DNA of 42,055 bases from an uncultured Desulfobacteraceae bacterium (lineage in GTDB: Bacteria > Desulfobacterota > Desulfobacteria > Desulfobacterales > Desulfatirhabdiaceae): assembly GCA_903953895.1 (NCBI GenBank), contig CAJBLH010000068.1, forward strand, positions 1 through 42,055, read 5' to 3'. The notes under the pieces are model-generated. The model saw nothing but the letters and a program-made list of their open reading frames with translations, was not told the origin of the DNA and searched no databases. The stretch's first letter is position 1. Every line of letters begins with the position of its first letter. Shown in pieces: positions 17,130 to 24,451 of this stretch. The translations under genes were made by a program, and so were the position numbers.

Positions 17130-17353
17130 TCTCTTCCCCATTTTTGGGATGACCTTTGAGTACCCACAGTGAAGCCCCACCGCTTGTCGTTCATCCATGT
17201 TTTCAAGCGTTCCATATGTTTGACAACCATAGAATTGTTGATGGTCAGCTCGGTATCCAGTCCGTCAAAGCCGTTGGCTTTGGCTTTGGTGGATAGCGGC
17301 AAGTCATGGATGGCACAGTAGTTTTCAATCATGACCCAAGTCTGCCATAACAC
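17126..17353 (-). CDS. Small hypothetical protein coupled to the GGDEF gene
   Basis: The frame ends at TGA 17126-17128, overlapping the cyclase ATG by 4 bp. I suggest the GTG at 17353, which has AAGGA 8 nt upstream; ATG 17395 is the longest start. The product of ~75 residues (MIENYCAIHDLPLSTKAKAN, later KHMERLKTWMNDKRWGF) is soluble with no motif I know. The close coupling is the main argument that it is a real gene. It could also be a remnant. Confidence 0.35.
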   Translation of the reverse strand: MLWQTWVMIENYCAIHDLPLSTKAKANGFDGLDTELTINNSMVVKHMERLKTWMNDKRWGFTVGTQRSSQKWGRE

Positions 17354-17640
17354 AATATCTGTCCTTTCTTCAAGGCATGATCGTTTATATTCCAAACTTT
17401 ATCGAAGACTTTTCATGGCCCGACCCCACAGAATAACATAATTTGATTGATAATCCGGTACAGATTTGTTAAACGCTGGCTGAATTGGGAACTGAAGAGC
17501 AAGTCTGACATGCCCTGATAGCCCGAAAATGTTCTTGCATCCCAATGGATATTGCATTTCAACACCTGTATGGTGTCTTTTGCCGATCCCTGTGGCTGTG
17601 GAAAATCAAATTTCTTATCATTTCATTGGGAGGGAAAGGG

Positions 17641-18804
17641 ATGCCTCGGACAACTATCGCAATCACATCGAAGGCCGAAGCGAACGTTTCATGTACGCAG
17701 CGCTGTCAAAAAAAAACACCCCCGGACTGCCGCCATAAACCCATCCGCGCTGCCGCATTCATCGGGTGTATCCTGGTTATCGTCGCGCTTTGTGGTGGAG
17801 CCTTCGGGGTCTACGCCGGGCCGGACCAGGGTGTAACAACCGCGAATACAATCCCTCCCGCACCGGTTCCGGTCGATCCGCAGTTGACGCAGGCAACTAC
17901 TGGGCCTTCCGAAGTACTGGTGGGCGCCTATCTCTATTTCGTGCGCGATATCGACACGCGGGCCAACACCTTTGTCGGTGATTTCTACCTGTGGTTCTTA
18001 TGGCGCGGAGACCGTGATCCCACCAAAAGCTTCGAGATCATGAACGCAGTGGGCGCACCCACGATAAAACCGATCTTCACGGATGATGCAGACGTCGGCA
18101 AGCCCGAGGAACTGCCGGATGGACGCCTCTACCAGCAGTTTCACATTCAGGGAACGTTCGGCTGCTCCATGGATTTCTCGACCTACCCGCTGGATCGCCA
18201 TGTGCTTACCATCGAGTTGGAAGACACCAAAAGTACGGTTCGTGATATCCTGTACAAGGTCGATGAACCCAGTACCACGCTGCATCCTGATGTAAAGGCG
18301 CAGGGATGGGAACGGCACGGTTTCTCAGGTCGCGCGTTGACGGTGGACTATGCCAGCACTTTCGGTGACCCGAGAGAACAAGGTACCATTCAGTATGCAC
18401 ATGTGTCGTTCGGCCTCGAAATCGAGCGTCCGAGGCCTTCCGCGATTCTTGAAGGGCTAGCGCCGATCGTGATTTCCATGATCATCGGTCTGTGCGCTCT
18501 GTTCCTGCGCCCCGATGAGTTTGGAACCCGCATGGCAATGTATGCAACGATCGTGATGACATATGTTTTTGTCAACATGGACATTGCCTCGAAGGTGCCG
18601 GACGGCGCCGGAACGCTGCTGCGCAAGATCACCGTTACCGGATTCATCATCCTCGCAATGCTGTCCCTGGCCGGCATCAGGTCGTTTGCACTGGCAAAAC
18701 AAGAACGGTTCGACGAGGCACGCCGCTTTGACCGGATATGTTTCGGCGTTGCCCTCACTGCTTTTTTCACAGCCTGTGTTACCGTCATCGGGCTCAATTA
18801 CTAA
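17641..18804 (+). CDS. Pentameric ligand-gated ion channel (Cys-loop-type) homologue 1
   Basis: 387 residues from ATG 17641, with GGGAGGGAAAGGG just upstream (a start at 17545 is open but has no SD). A signal/anchor segment lies at about 35-59 (AAFIGCILVIVALCGGAF). The extracellular ligand-binding domain shows the pLGIC signatures VGAYLYFVRDIDTRANTFVG, FYLWFLWRG, FEIMNA and FSTYPLDRHVLTIELED, the last being the Cys-loop region without the paired cysteines. Four TM helices follow: M1 ~270-289, M2 ~294-317 (TRMAMYATIVMTYVFVN, ending KVP), M3 ~327-348 and M4 ~366-385. It would form a homopentameric channel opened by a small ligand. It is the first gene of the five-gene plus-strand cassette, 11 bp before the methyltransferase. 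Ligand and ion selectivity are unknown. Confidence 0.75.
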   Translation: MPRTTIAITSKAEANVSCTQRCQKKTPPDCRHKPIRAAAFIGCILVIVALCGGAFGVYAGPDQGVTTANTIPPAPVPVDPQLTQATTGPSEVLVGAYLYFVRDIDTRANTFVGDFYLWFLWRGDRDPTKSFEIMNAVGAPTIKPIFTDDADVGKPEELPDGRLYQQFHIQGTFGCSMDFSTYPLDRHVLTIELEDTKSTVRDILYKVDEPSTTLHPDVKAQGWERHGFSGRALTVDYASTFGDPREQGTIQYAHVSFGLEIERPRPSAILEGLAPIVISMIIGLCALFLRPDEFGTRMAMYATIVMTYVFVNMDIASKVPDGAGTLLRKITVTGFIILAMLSLAGIRSFALAKQERFDEARRFDRICFGVALTAFFTACVTVIGLNY

Positions 18805-18815
18805 AAGGAATATCA

Positions 18816-19628
18816 ATGTCGGCAACACGGTCAACAGGCTTCCGCTCTGAAGTCAACGGAGCGGACAGCATCCAGGAGTGCCACACGACCAAGAATTTTC
18901 AGCCCGCTGTTTACGTCAAACAGTATTACGAATATCTCGGAGATGAGAACCGGGCGATTCTGGAATTTCTGTGGCGGCAGTTCCAGAGCTGTCCGGAAAG
19001 CGCGGACATGCTCGATTTCGGTTGCGGGCCGACCATTTACCAGTTTATCGCCGCCGCCCCCAAGGTACGGACCATTCATGTCGCGGACTCGTTGGTTACG
19101 AATTTCGAGGCGATCCAGGACTGGATGGCAGCAAAACCGGATGTTTTCTCATGGCGGGAATACATCCGGGAAACCCTTGTATTAGAAGACCCTTCCGCTG
19201 TTTCGTGCGCCGATATCCGCGAGAGGGAGCAGCTCATCAAGCAAAAGATCACGCGTTTTCTTCACTGCAATCTGGGGGCGTCTCCGCCCATCGCCGAAGT
19301 CGCCGAGGCTTCCTACGACGTTCTCATGACCAATTACTGCCTGGAGTTTCTGCCGGCGCATATCGACTTTGAAGCCGGAATGGCACAAGTCCTTTCATTG
19401 CTGCGTTCCGGGGGCCGATTCATCCTTCAGTTCCTTCGCCGCACGCCAGACTATCCGGTAGGAGACCATCGGTTTTTGTGCCGGCGGATCGATGAAGACG
19501 ACTTCCTCCGCATCCTGCCGAAATGCGGATTCGCTTCCCCAACCATCGAATATCAGATTGTCGAGGCAGAGGACGGATTGAATCGGCCCTACGAGAGTTT
19601 CGTCATGATGGCGGCGTCAAAGGCATGA
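18816..19628 (+). CDS. NNMT/PNMT/TEMT-family SAM-dependent N-methyltransferase
   Basis: 270 residues from ATG 18816 with AAAGGAA as SD. The N-terminus (NFQPAVYVKQYYEYLGDEN) and motif I LDFGCGPTIYQF (66-77), followed by VRTIHVADS (~90) and WMAAKPDVFSWREYI, match the family of nicotinamide, phenylethanolamine and thioether/indolethylamine methyltransferases. These normally show YY near the start, a DxGxGPTIYQ SAM loop and an acidic residue for the ribose. These enzymes methylate an amine or similar nucleophile on a small molecule. Such enzymes are best known from animals and are uncommon in bacteria. Its stop overlaps the next ATG as ATGA, so the decarboxylase is coupled to it, which suggests that an amine made there is the acceptor. 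Confidence 0.75.
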   Translation: MSATRSTGFRSEVNGADSIQECHTTKNFQPAVYVKQYYEYLGDENRAILEFLWRQFQSCPESADMLDFGCGPTIYQFIAAAPKVRTIHVADSLVTNFEAIQDWMAAKPDVFSWREYIRETLVLEDPSAVSCADIREREQLIKQKITRFLHCNLGASPPIAEVAEASYDVLMTNYCLEFLPAHIDFEAGMAQVLSLLRSGGRFILQFLRRTPDYPVGDHRFLCRRIDEDDFLRILPKCGFASPTIEYQIVEAEDGLNRPYESFVMMAASKA

Positions 19629-20764
19629 ACGCACCGTTCGCCATTCCGGAAGCCCTGCTGCTGCTTCTGGATCGCATTCAGTCGGAAGGCCGGTGCGAGA
19701 CACCGCTCATCCTGACCTCCAGGGCGCTGTTGGAGTACAACTATCGCTGCTTTTGCAGCCTGATCCCGGTGGATGCTGTTTTTTTTCCCGTCAAGACCAA
19801 CAACACGCCGGAAGTATTAGGGTGTCTGCACAACCAGGGGGCACGGTTCGAAGCAGCCTCCGCCGTTGAACTCTGTCTGCTGCTCCGTACCGGCATTGCA
19901 AGCAGCGACGTCATTTTCAGCAACCCTGTCAAATCTCCCGCACACATCATATCGGCTTACCAGGCCGGCGTCCGCACCTTCGCCTTCGATACTGCCTGCG
20001 AAGTACACAAGATTCAGCGCCATGCTCCACAAAGCGAGGTGTATGTTCGGATCGAGGTGTCCAATGACGGTGCGGAATGGAAGCTTCATCACAAGTTCGG
20101 AGCACCCGGCAGCGAGGTGATCGGCCTGTGCTCTGCGGCACGGGATGCGGGGCTCTCCCCCACAGGCCTTGCTTTCCATGTGGGCTGGAACAATGCGCAA
20201 TTGGCGTCGTGGTCCGGCGCACTGCAACACACTGTACAGATTGCCGAATCGTGCATCCGACATGGGTTTCCCCTGCGATCGATCAATATCGGAGGCGGCT
20301 TCCCCGCACACGGCGGGGACCAATATACGCGGCTTCAAGACATCGCGGATGTCTTGAAGCCAATGGTGCGAATTCTCAAGGAAGAGTTGGGACTGCTGCT
20401 TTATGCCGAGCCCGGATCATTCATTGCGGCCAATGCCTGCGTGATGGTCTGCCGCGTACTCGATGTGGTGCAGCGCCACGATCAGGCCTGGGTCTATGTG
20501 GACTCCGGCATCAATCAGGGTTTTTATTGGATTTATGCAGGCGTCCAGTATCAGGTTGTTGCGGCCCAACCGCGTTCGCGCAAAACAAGAAACTACGTCG
20601 TGACAGGACCGACCTGTGATTCCCACGACATCTTCGGCGATGCGGTCGAGTTGCCAGCAGACTTACGTGAGGGCGACCTCCTTCTCGTATTTCCGGCCGG
20701 CGCGTATGTTTCGTCGGCAAGGAATTACAACGGATTCGCCTACCCGGACGTACTCTTCGCGTAG
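19625..20764 (+). CDS. Fold-type III PLP-dependent decarboxylase (ornithine/lysine decarboxylase-like)
   Basis: 379 residues from ATG 19625, overlapping the methyltransferase stop. The alanine-racemase-like barrel carries the PLP lysine in FFPVKTNNTPEVL (Lys57), FEAASAVEL, the strand FHVGWNN (usually FHVGSxx), the phosphate-binding INIGGGFP and AEPGSFIAAN. The C-terminal beta domain has VYVDSGINQGF, the catalytic-cysteine motif GPTCDSHDIF and the closing SARNYNGFAYPD. GPTCDS and the length fit ornithine/lysine decarboxylases rather than diaminopimelate decarboxylase. It should release CO2 from a basic amino acid to give a diamine (for example putrescine or cadaverine) or a related amine. The altered FHVGWNN strand next to the cofactor hints at an unusual substrate. 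Confidence 0.8.
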   Translation: MNAPFAIPEALLLLLDRIQSEGRCETPLILTSRALLEYNYRCFCSLIPVDAVFFPVKTNNTPEVLGCLHNQGARFEAASAVELCLLLRTGIASSDVIFSNPVKSPAHIISAYQAGVRTFAFDTACEVHKIQRHAPQSEVYVRIEVSNDGAEWKLHHKFGAPGSEVIGLCSAARDAGLSPTGLAFHVGWNNAQLASWSGALQHTVQIAESCIRHGFPLRSINIGGGFPAHGGDQYTRLQDIADVLKPMVRILKEELGLLLYAEPGSFIAANACVMVCRVLDVVQRHDQAWVYVDSGINQGFYWIYAGVQYQVVAAQPRSRKTRNYVVTGPTCDSHDIFGDAVELPADLREGDLLLVFPAGAYVSSARNYNGFAYPDVLFA

Positions 20765-20808
20765 CGCCCACCCAGTGGACAGGCAAGAAACAGAAAGGTT
20801 TTATCCCT

Positions 20809-21282
20809 ATGCTTAATATTGAAGATGGCGACAGTGCTTATGGAGCACGGCTCGTAACGGATGAATCTTATGAATGTGGCCAACTGATCCATCATATCAC
20901 GCAGTATCGCGTCACAAACCAGCCAACCTATCAAACCATTCAAATTGGACGACGTCACCATATCGAAGATCTGGGCATACTCGCCTATTTGAACCATTCT
21001 TGTGAACCCAACACGATCGTGGATACCACTGCGTTGACTGTAACGGCTGCCCGAGACATTGCACCCGGTGAAGAGCTGAACTTTTTCTATCCCTCTACGG
21101 AATGGAAAATGGATCAACCCTTCATTTGCCAGTGCGGGGCGCACCACTGTCTTCGTTTGGTGGCGGGTGCAAAATACCTTTCCGTCGATATTCTCAGTCG
21201 TTATTTTTTAAATGAACATGTCCGCGAAATGCTTGCATCTTCATCGTCAATTCGTATTGCGGCCACGGCGCGATTCAAGTGA
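20809..21282 (+). CDS. Stand-alone SET-domain protein (putative lysine N-methyltransferase)
   Basis: 157 residues from ATG 20809, GAAAGG ten bases upstream, 44 bp after the decarboxylase. It contains the SET core motifs LAYLNHSCEPN and ARDIAPGEELNFFYPSTEW, then a post-SET-like cysteine cluster with the previous Cys (NHSC): CQCGAHHC. SET enzymes use SAM to methylate the epsilon-amino group of lysine. The short size, with no reader domain, leaves a small or exposed substrate possible. In this cassette the substrate might be free or peptidyl lysine on the way to a methylated amine, or a channel or partner protein. That part is inference only. Confidence 0.75.
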   Translation: MLNIEDGDSAYGARLVTDESYECGQLIHHITQYRVTNQPTYQTIQIGRRHHIEDLGILAYLNHSCEPNTIVDTTALTVTAARDIAPGEELNFFYPSTEWKMDQPFICQCGAHHCLRLVAGAKYLSVDILSRYFLNEHVREMLASSSSIRIAATARFK

Positions 21283-21325
21283 AGAAGGGTTTTTCAGCAT
21301 CATCCCCAATATTGGAGATAATGGA

Positions 21326-22372
21326 ATGATTGTCGTGAAATCGAATAAACATGTGTTGCTCTGTTGTGTGATGTCATTATTAGTTTATTTTACTGCCGGT
21401 AATCTTTCAGCTCAGGAAAAGAAACCCGATGAAGTGAGTATAGGGCTTTATATTATCGATATTTATAATATCAATTTCAAAGAAAAAGAATTGACCGCAG
21501 ATTTTTACTTGTGGTTTAACTACATGAATCCTGAATTACATCCATTAAAAACGTTCGAGATCATCAATACCAAGCGGACAGAAAAATTGGGCGAGCCTGT
21601 GATAAAGAAATCCGCCAATGGGATGATTTACGAACTGGTCAAATGCAAAGCGCTGATAAAAAAAAACTGGGATATTACAGCCTATCCGTTTGATGAACAT
21701 ACGGTTGAAATTTTCATTGAAGATACGGCTTCCGATGCAACCAGTATGGTCTTTGTGCCTGATACAAAAAATAGTAATATCGATAAAAGCTGCAATATCG
21801 TGAATTGGAAAATCAAGGATTTCAACATCCGTGAAGAAAAATACATTTGGGAAACGACGTATGCCGATCCGGACATCGCCAGCAGTAACGACTCGGGAAA
21901 AGAGTCCGGGGTATCCAATCAAGGGAGCAGCAGCTACTCGAGACTGATCATTTCGTTTAATTTGGAAAAAACCGGCTCGATTTTGATCAGATTCATCAAA
22001 ACTTTTGCGATTCTAGAAATAATCATCTTAATTTCCTTCATCGCACTCTTTTTACCACCCGATAATATCACACAACGATATAATCTTTTGGTGGGATCTA
22101 TTTTCAGCACGATTGCCAGTCAGTATGTCATGGGCAGTAAATTACCCGAGAGTTCAACAGAGACCTTCGTAGATTTTCTATACAATTTATCCTATCTATA
22201 TATATTTATAAATATTGTGAAATCGACGCTATCGTCCATTCTGTTTCAAAAAAACAATAAAGATTTAGCTGTAAAAATAGATAAATATGGTCTTTTTATC
22301 ATTATACCTTCTTATTTCATTTTAGTGGTCGGTATGATCATTTATTTGATGGTGTCTCAACACCAAAGATAA
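21326..22372 (+). CDS. Pentameric ligand-gated ion channel homologue 2
   Basis: 348 residues from ATG 21326 (GGAG 8 nt upstream), preceded by 43 bp. A signal peptide (HVLLCCVMSLLVYFTAGNLSA) is followed by a ligand-binding domain with VSIGLYIIDIYNINFKEKEL, DFYLWFNY, TFEIIN and WDITAYPFDEHTVEIFIED, the counterparts of the signatures in channel 1. Four helices follow: M1 ~224-243 (ILEIIILISFIALFL), M2 ~249-272 (ITQRYNLLVGSIFSTIASQY), M3 ~279-302 and M4 ~322-344. The fold is shared with channel 1 but identity is low, and the gene is clearly AT-richer than the four before it. It may have joined from another source and could form its own pentamer or mix with channel 1. Confidence 0.7.
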   Translation: MIVVKSNKHVLLCCVMSLLVYFTAGNLSAQEKKPDEVSIGLYIIDIYNINFKEKELTADFYLWFNYMNPELHPLKTFEIINTKRTEKLGEPVIKKSANGMIYELVKCKALIKKNWDITAYPFDEHTVEIFIEDTASDATSMVFVPDTKNSNIDKSCNIVNWKIKDFNIREEKYIWETTYADPDIASSNDSGKESGVSNQGSSSYSRLIISFNLEKTGSILIRFIKTFAILEIIILISFIALFLPPDNITQRYNLLVGSIFSTIASQYVMGSKLPESSTETFVDFLYNLSYLYIFINIVKSTLSSILFQKNNKDLAVKIDKYGLFIIIPSYFILVVGMIIYLMVSQHQR

Positions 22373-22424
22373 ATCCAGATGTATTTTTTCTGGAGTACAT
22401 TTCGTTCGGAATGAATGCATCCGA

Positions 22425-24440
22425 TCAAACCAATACTCCGTCTGAAGCAGTGTCCAACACCTTTCTGACCATTTCAGCCAGATCGCCTGCTGCCACGGGC
22501 TTCATGAGAAACCCTTTGATACCCATAGCCTTACCGTGCTGCATATCTATTTCATCGCTGAAACCCGTGCAAATAATAATCGGAATCCCTGGTTTGATCA
22601 AAATCAATTCCCTGGCAAGCTGTTCGCCGGTCATATTCGGCATGCTCTTGTCGCTGATCACCAGATCAAAATTGCCGGGATTGGCTTTGAAAGCAGACAA
22701 CGCATCCGGGCTACTCGTACGGACGGTTACCTGATATCCTAGCTTTTCGAGCATCATCTGTTCCATGTACGCGATCGGCTCCTCATCATCGACCAGCAGA
22801 ATACTTTCGCTGCCTGTTGGATACGTTCCGTTACCGGCGGCGGCTTTGCTGACCGCGACGTCTTCGAGAAGGGGCAAATACACTTGAAAGGCGGTTCCCT
22901 TGCCGACCTCGCTGTTGACACGAATATTTCCGCCGTGTTCCTTAACGATGCCGTGTACCACCGAAAGCCCCAACCCCGTGCCCTTTCCCAGTTTTTTGGT
23001 GGTAAAGTAGGGTTCGAATATTTTAGCGATCAACGTTTGAGACATTCCGGTACCTGTGTCGGATACGGTGATGCAAGCGTACCTGCCGACCAAAATATCT
23101 CCCGTCATTACACGGGATGGCAATTCCTCTGGTCCACCCAAAGAAGTAATGTGCGTTTCTTTCAGTTCGATTTTTATCGTTCCACTGTTTTTTTCAACGG
23201 CATGAAATGCGTTTGTGACAAGATTCATGGCAATCTGATGCACCTGCGTAGGATCTGCGGATACCAGGCCGCAATCTGTGTCGATATGGCTTGATATTTC
23301 AATATTCATGGGTATCGCCGCTCGGGCCAGTTTCAATACCTCATTCAGGATGGGCTGAATCCGGATGGGCAGTTTCCTGGGTTTGGATTGGCGGCTGAAA
23401 GCCAATATTTGCTGAACCAGATCGCTGCCCCGTTGTGCGGATTTATGGATTTGTTCAATGCTTTCACGTTCACGGCTGCCTGGCGGCATGTCATCGAGCA
23501 GCATCTCTGAAAGTCCGCTGATCGGAAACAGAATATTATTCAGATCGTGGGCAATGCCGCCCGCAAGAGATCCGATGGACTCCATTTTTTGCGCCTGCTG
23601 GAGCCTGGCTTCGAGTTTGATATTTTCCTCCTCGGCCAGCTTTTGTTCGGTGATGTCACGCGAAATCCCCTGCACCCCAAGAATTTCCCCCTGCTGATCC
23701 CGGTAAAACTGGGCATTGGTGGATACCCAGACCACGGAGCCATCTTTCGCCCTCAGGGGAACTTCATACCCTTTGATTTCTCCCTTTTGCCGTAAAGCCG
23801 CAAGGAATTGGTCACGCTCTTCAGGATTGACATAAAATTCGTAAAGTTTTTTTCCGATGACTTGATCGGGGGGATAACCCAGAATTTGTTCAACGGAGGG
23901 TGAGACGATGCGTAGTACGCCTTCATTGTCCGTTCTATAAAAGACGTCAATGATTGATTCAAATATTTCCCTGTATTTTCTCTCGCTTTCCTGTAAGGCG
24001 GCTGTTCTTTCCTGAACCATTTTATCCAGTGAATTCCGCTGCTCCCTCAAGGCATCCTCGGCTTTTTTGATCCGCAGGGCGACCTTGACCTGTGAAATCA
24101 GTTCATGCTGGTCAATCGGTTTGGCCAGAAAGGCGTTTGCGCCAATCTCCAGGCCTTTGACCCGGCTTTCGGGGTCGGTCTTGATGGCCGTAATCATAAT
24201 CACCGGGATGCAATTCGTGCGTTCATCAGACATCAGTCTGCGGCAGGTTTCAAAGCCATCCATATCCGGCATTTTTACATCCAGCAAAATGGCGTCGGGT
24301 AATTCGGCCCTGGCGATCGCAATTCCTTCCATCCCGGATTGGGCGGTTATCACCGTGCAGCCGGGCAGCAGATTCTTCAGCAGGGCGGACAGGATGATCA
24401 GATTGTCCATTTTATCGTCAATCGCCAGTATTTTCTGCAT
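22425..24440 (-). CDS. Soluble hybrid kinase: REC-PAS-HisKA-HATPase-REC
   Basis: About 671 residues starting at ATG 24440, with a perfect AGGAGG upstream. The alternative ATG 24455 overlaps the previous stop by 4 bp. Receiver 1 (LAIDDKMDNL, LLDVKMPDMDGF) is joined by a coiled coil to a PAS domain (~155-275, ending SRDITEQKLAE). The H-box is LAGGIAHDLNNILFPISGL, the HATPase has VSDTGTGM and GKGTGLGLSVVHGIVKEHGG, and a C-terminal receiver follows (LLVDDEEPIAYM, VISDKSMPNMTGE). The N-terminal receiver means it can be driven by an upstream kinase, most simply the one just upstream at 24452. It is the last gene of the minus-strand signalling array and converges with the pLGIC cassette. Confidence 0.92.
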   Translation of the reverse strand: MQKILAIDDKMDNLIILSALLKNLLPGCTVITAQSGMEGIAIARAELPDAILLDVKMPDMDGFETCRRLMSDERTNCIPVIMITAIKTDPESRVKGLEIGANAFLAKPIDQHELISQVKVALRIKKAEDALREQRNSLDKMVQERTAALQESERKYREIFESIIDVFYRTDNEGVLRIVSPSVEQILGYPPDQVIGKKLYEFYVNPEERDQFLAALRQKGEIKGYEVPLRAKDGSVVWVSTNAQFYRDQQGEILGVQGISRDITEQKLAEEENIKLEARLQQAQKMESIGSLAGGIAHDLNNILFPISGLSEMLLDDMPPGSRERESIEQIHKSAQRGSDLVQQILAFSRQSKPRKLPIRIQPILNEVLKLARAAIPMNIEISSHIDTDCGLVSADPTQVHQIAMNLVTNAFHAVEKNSGTIKIELKETHITSLGGPEELPSRVMTGDILVGRYACITVSDTGTGMSQTLIAKIFEPYFTTKKLGKGTGLGLSVVHGIVKEHGGNIRVNSEVGKGTAFQVYLPLLEDVAVSKAAAGNGTYPTGSESILLVDDEEPIAYMEQMMLEKLGYQVTVRTSSPDALSAFKANPGNFDLVISDKSMPNMTGEQLARELILIKPGIPIIICTGFSDEIDMQHGKAMGIKGFLMKPVAAGDLAEMVRKVLDTASDGVLV

Positions 24441-24451
24441 AAAACCTCCTG

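Noticed and set aside
17641..18804. Calling channel 1 a chemoreceptor or generic membrane protein
   Set aside because: The order of beta-strand signatures, the YPLDR loop and four C-terminal helices with an M2-like second helix fit pLGICs much better than Cache- or MCP-type proteins.
19625..20764. Diaminopimelate decarboxylase (lysA) for the PLP enzyme
   Set aside because: The GPTCDS motif, length and genomic context fit ornithine/lysine-type decarboxylases; no lysine-biosynthesis gene is near.
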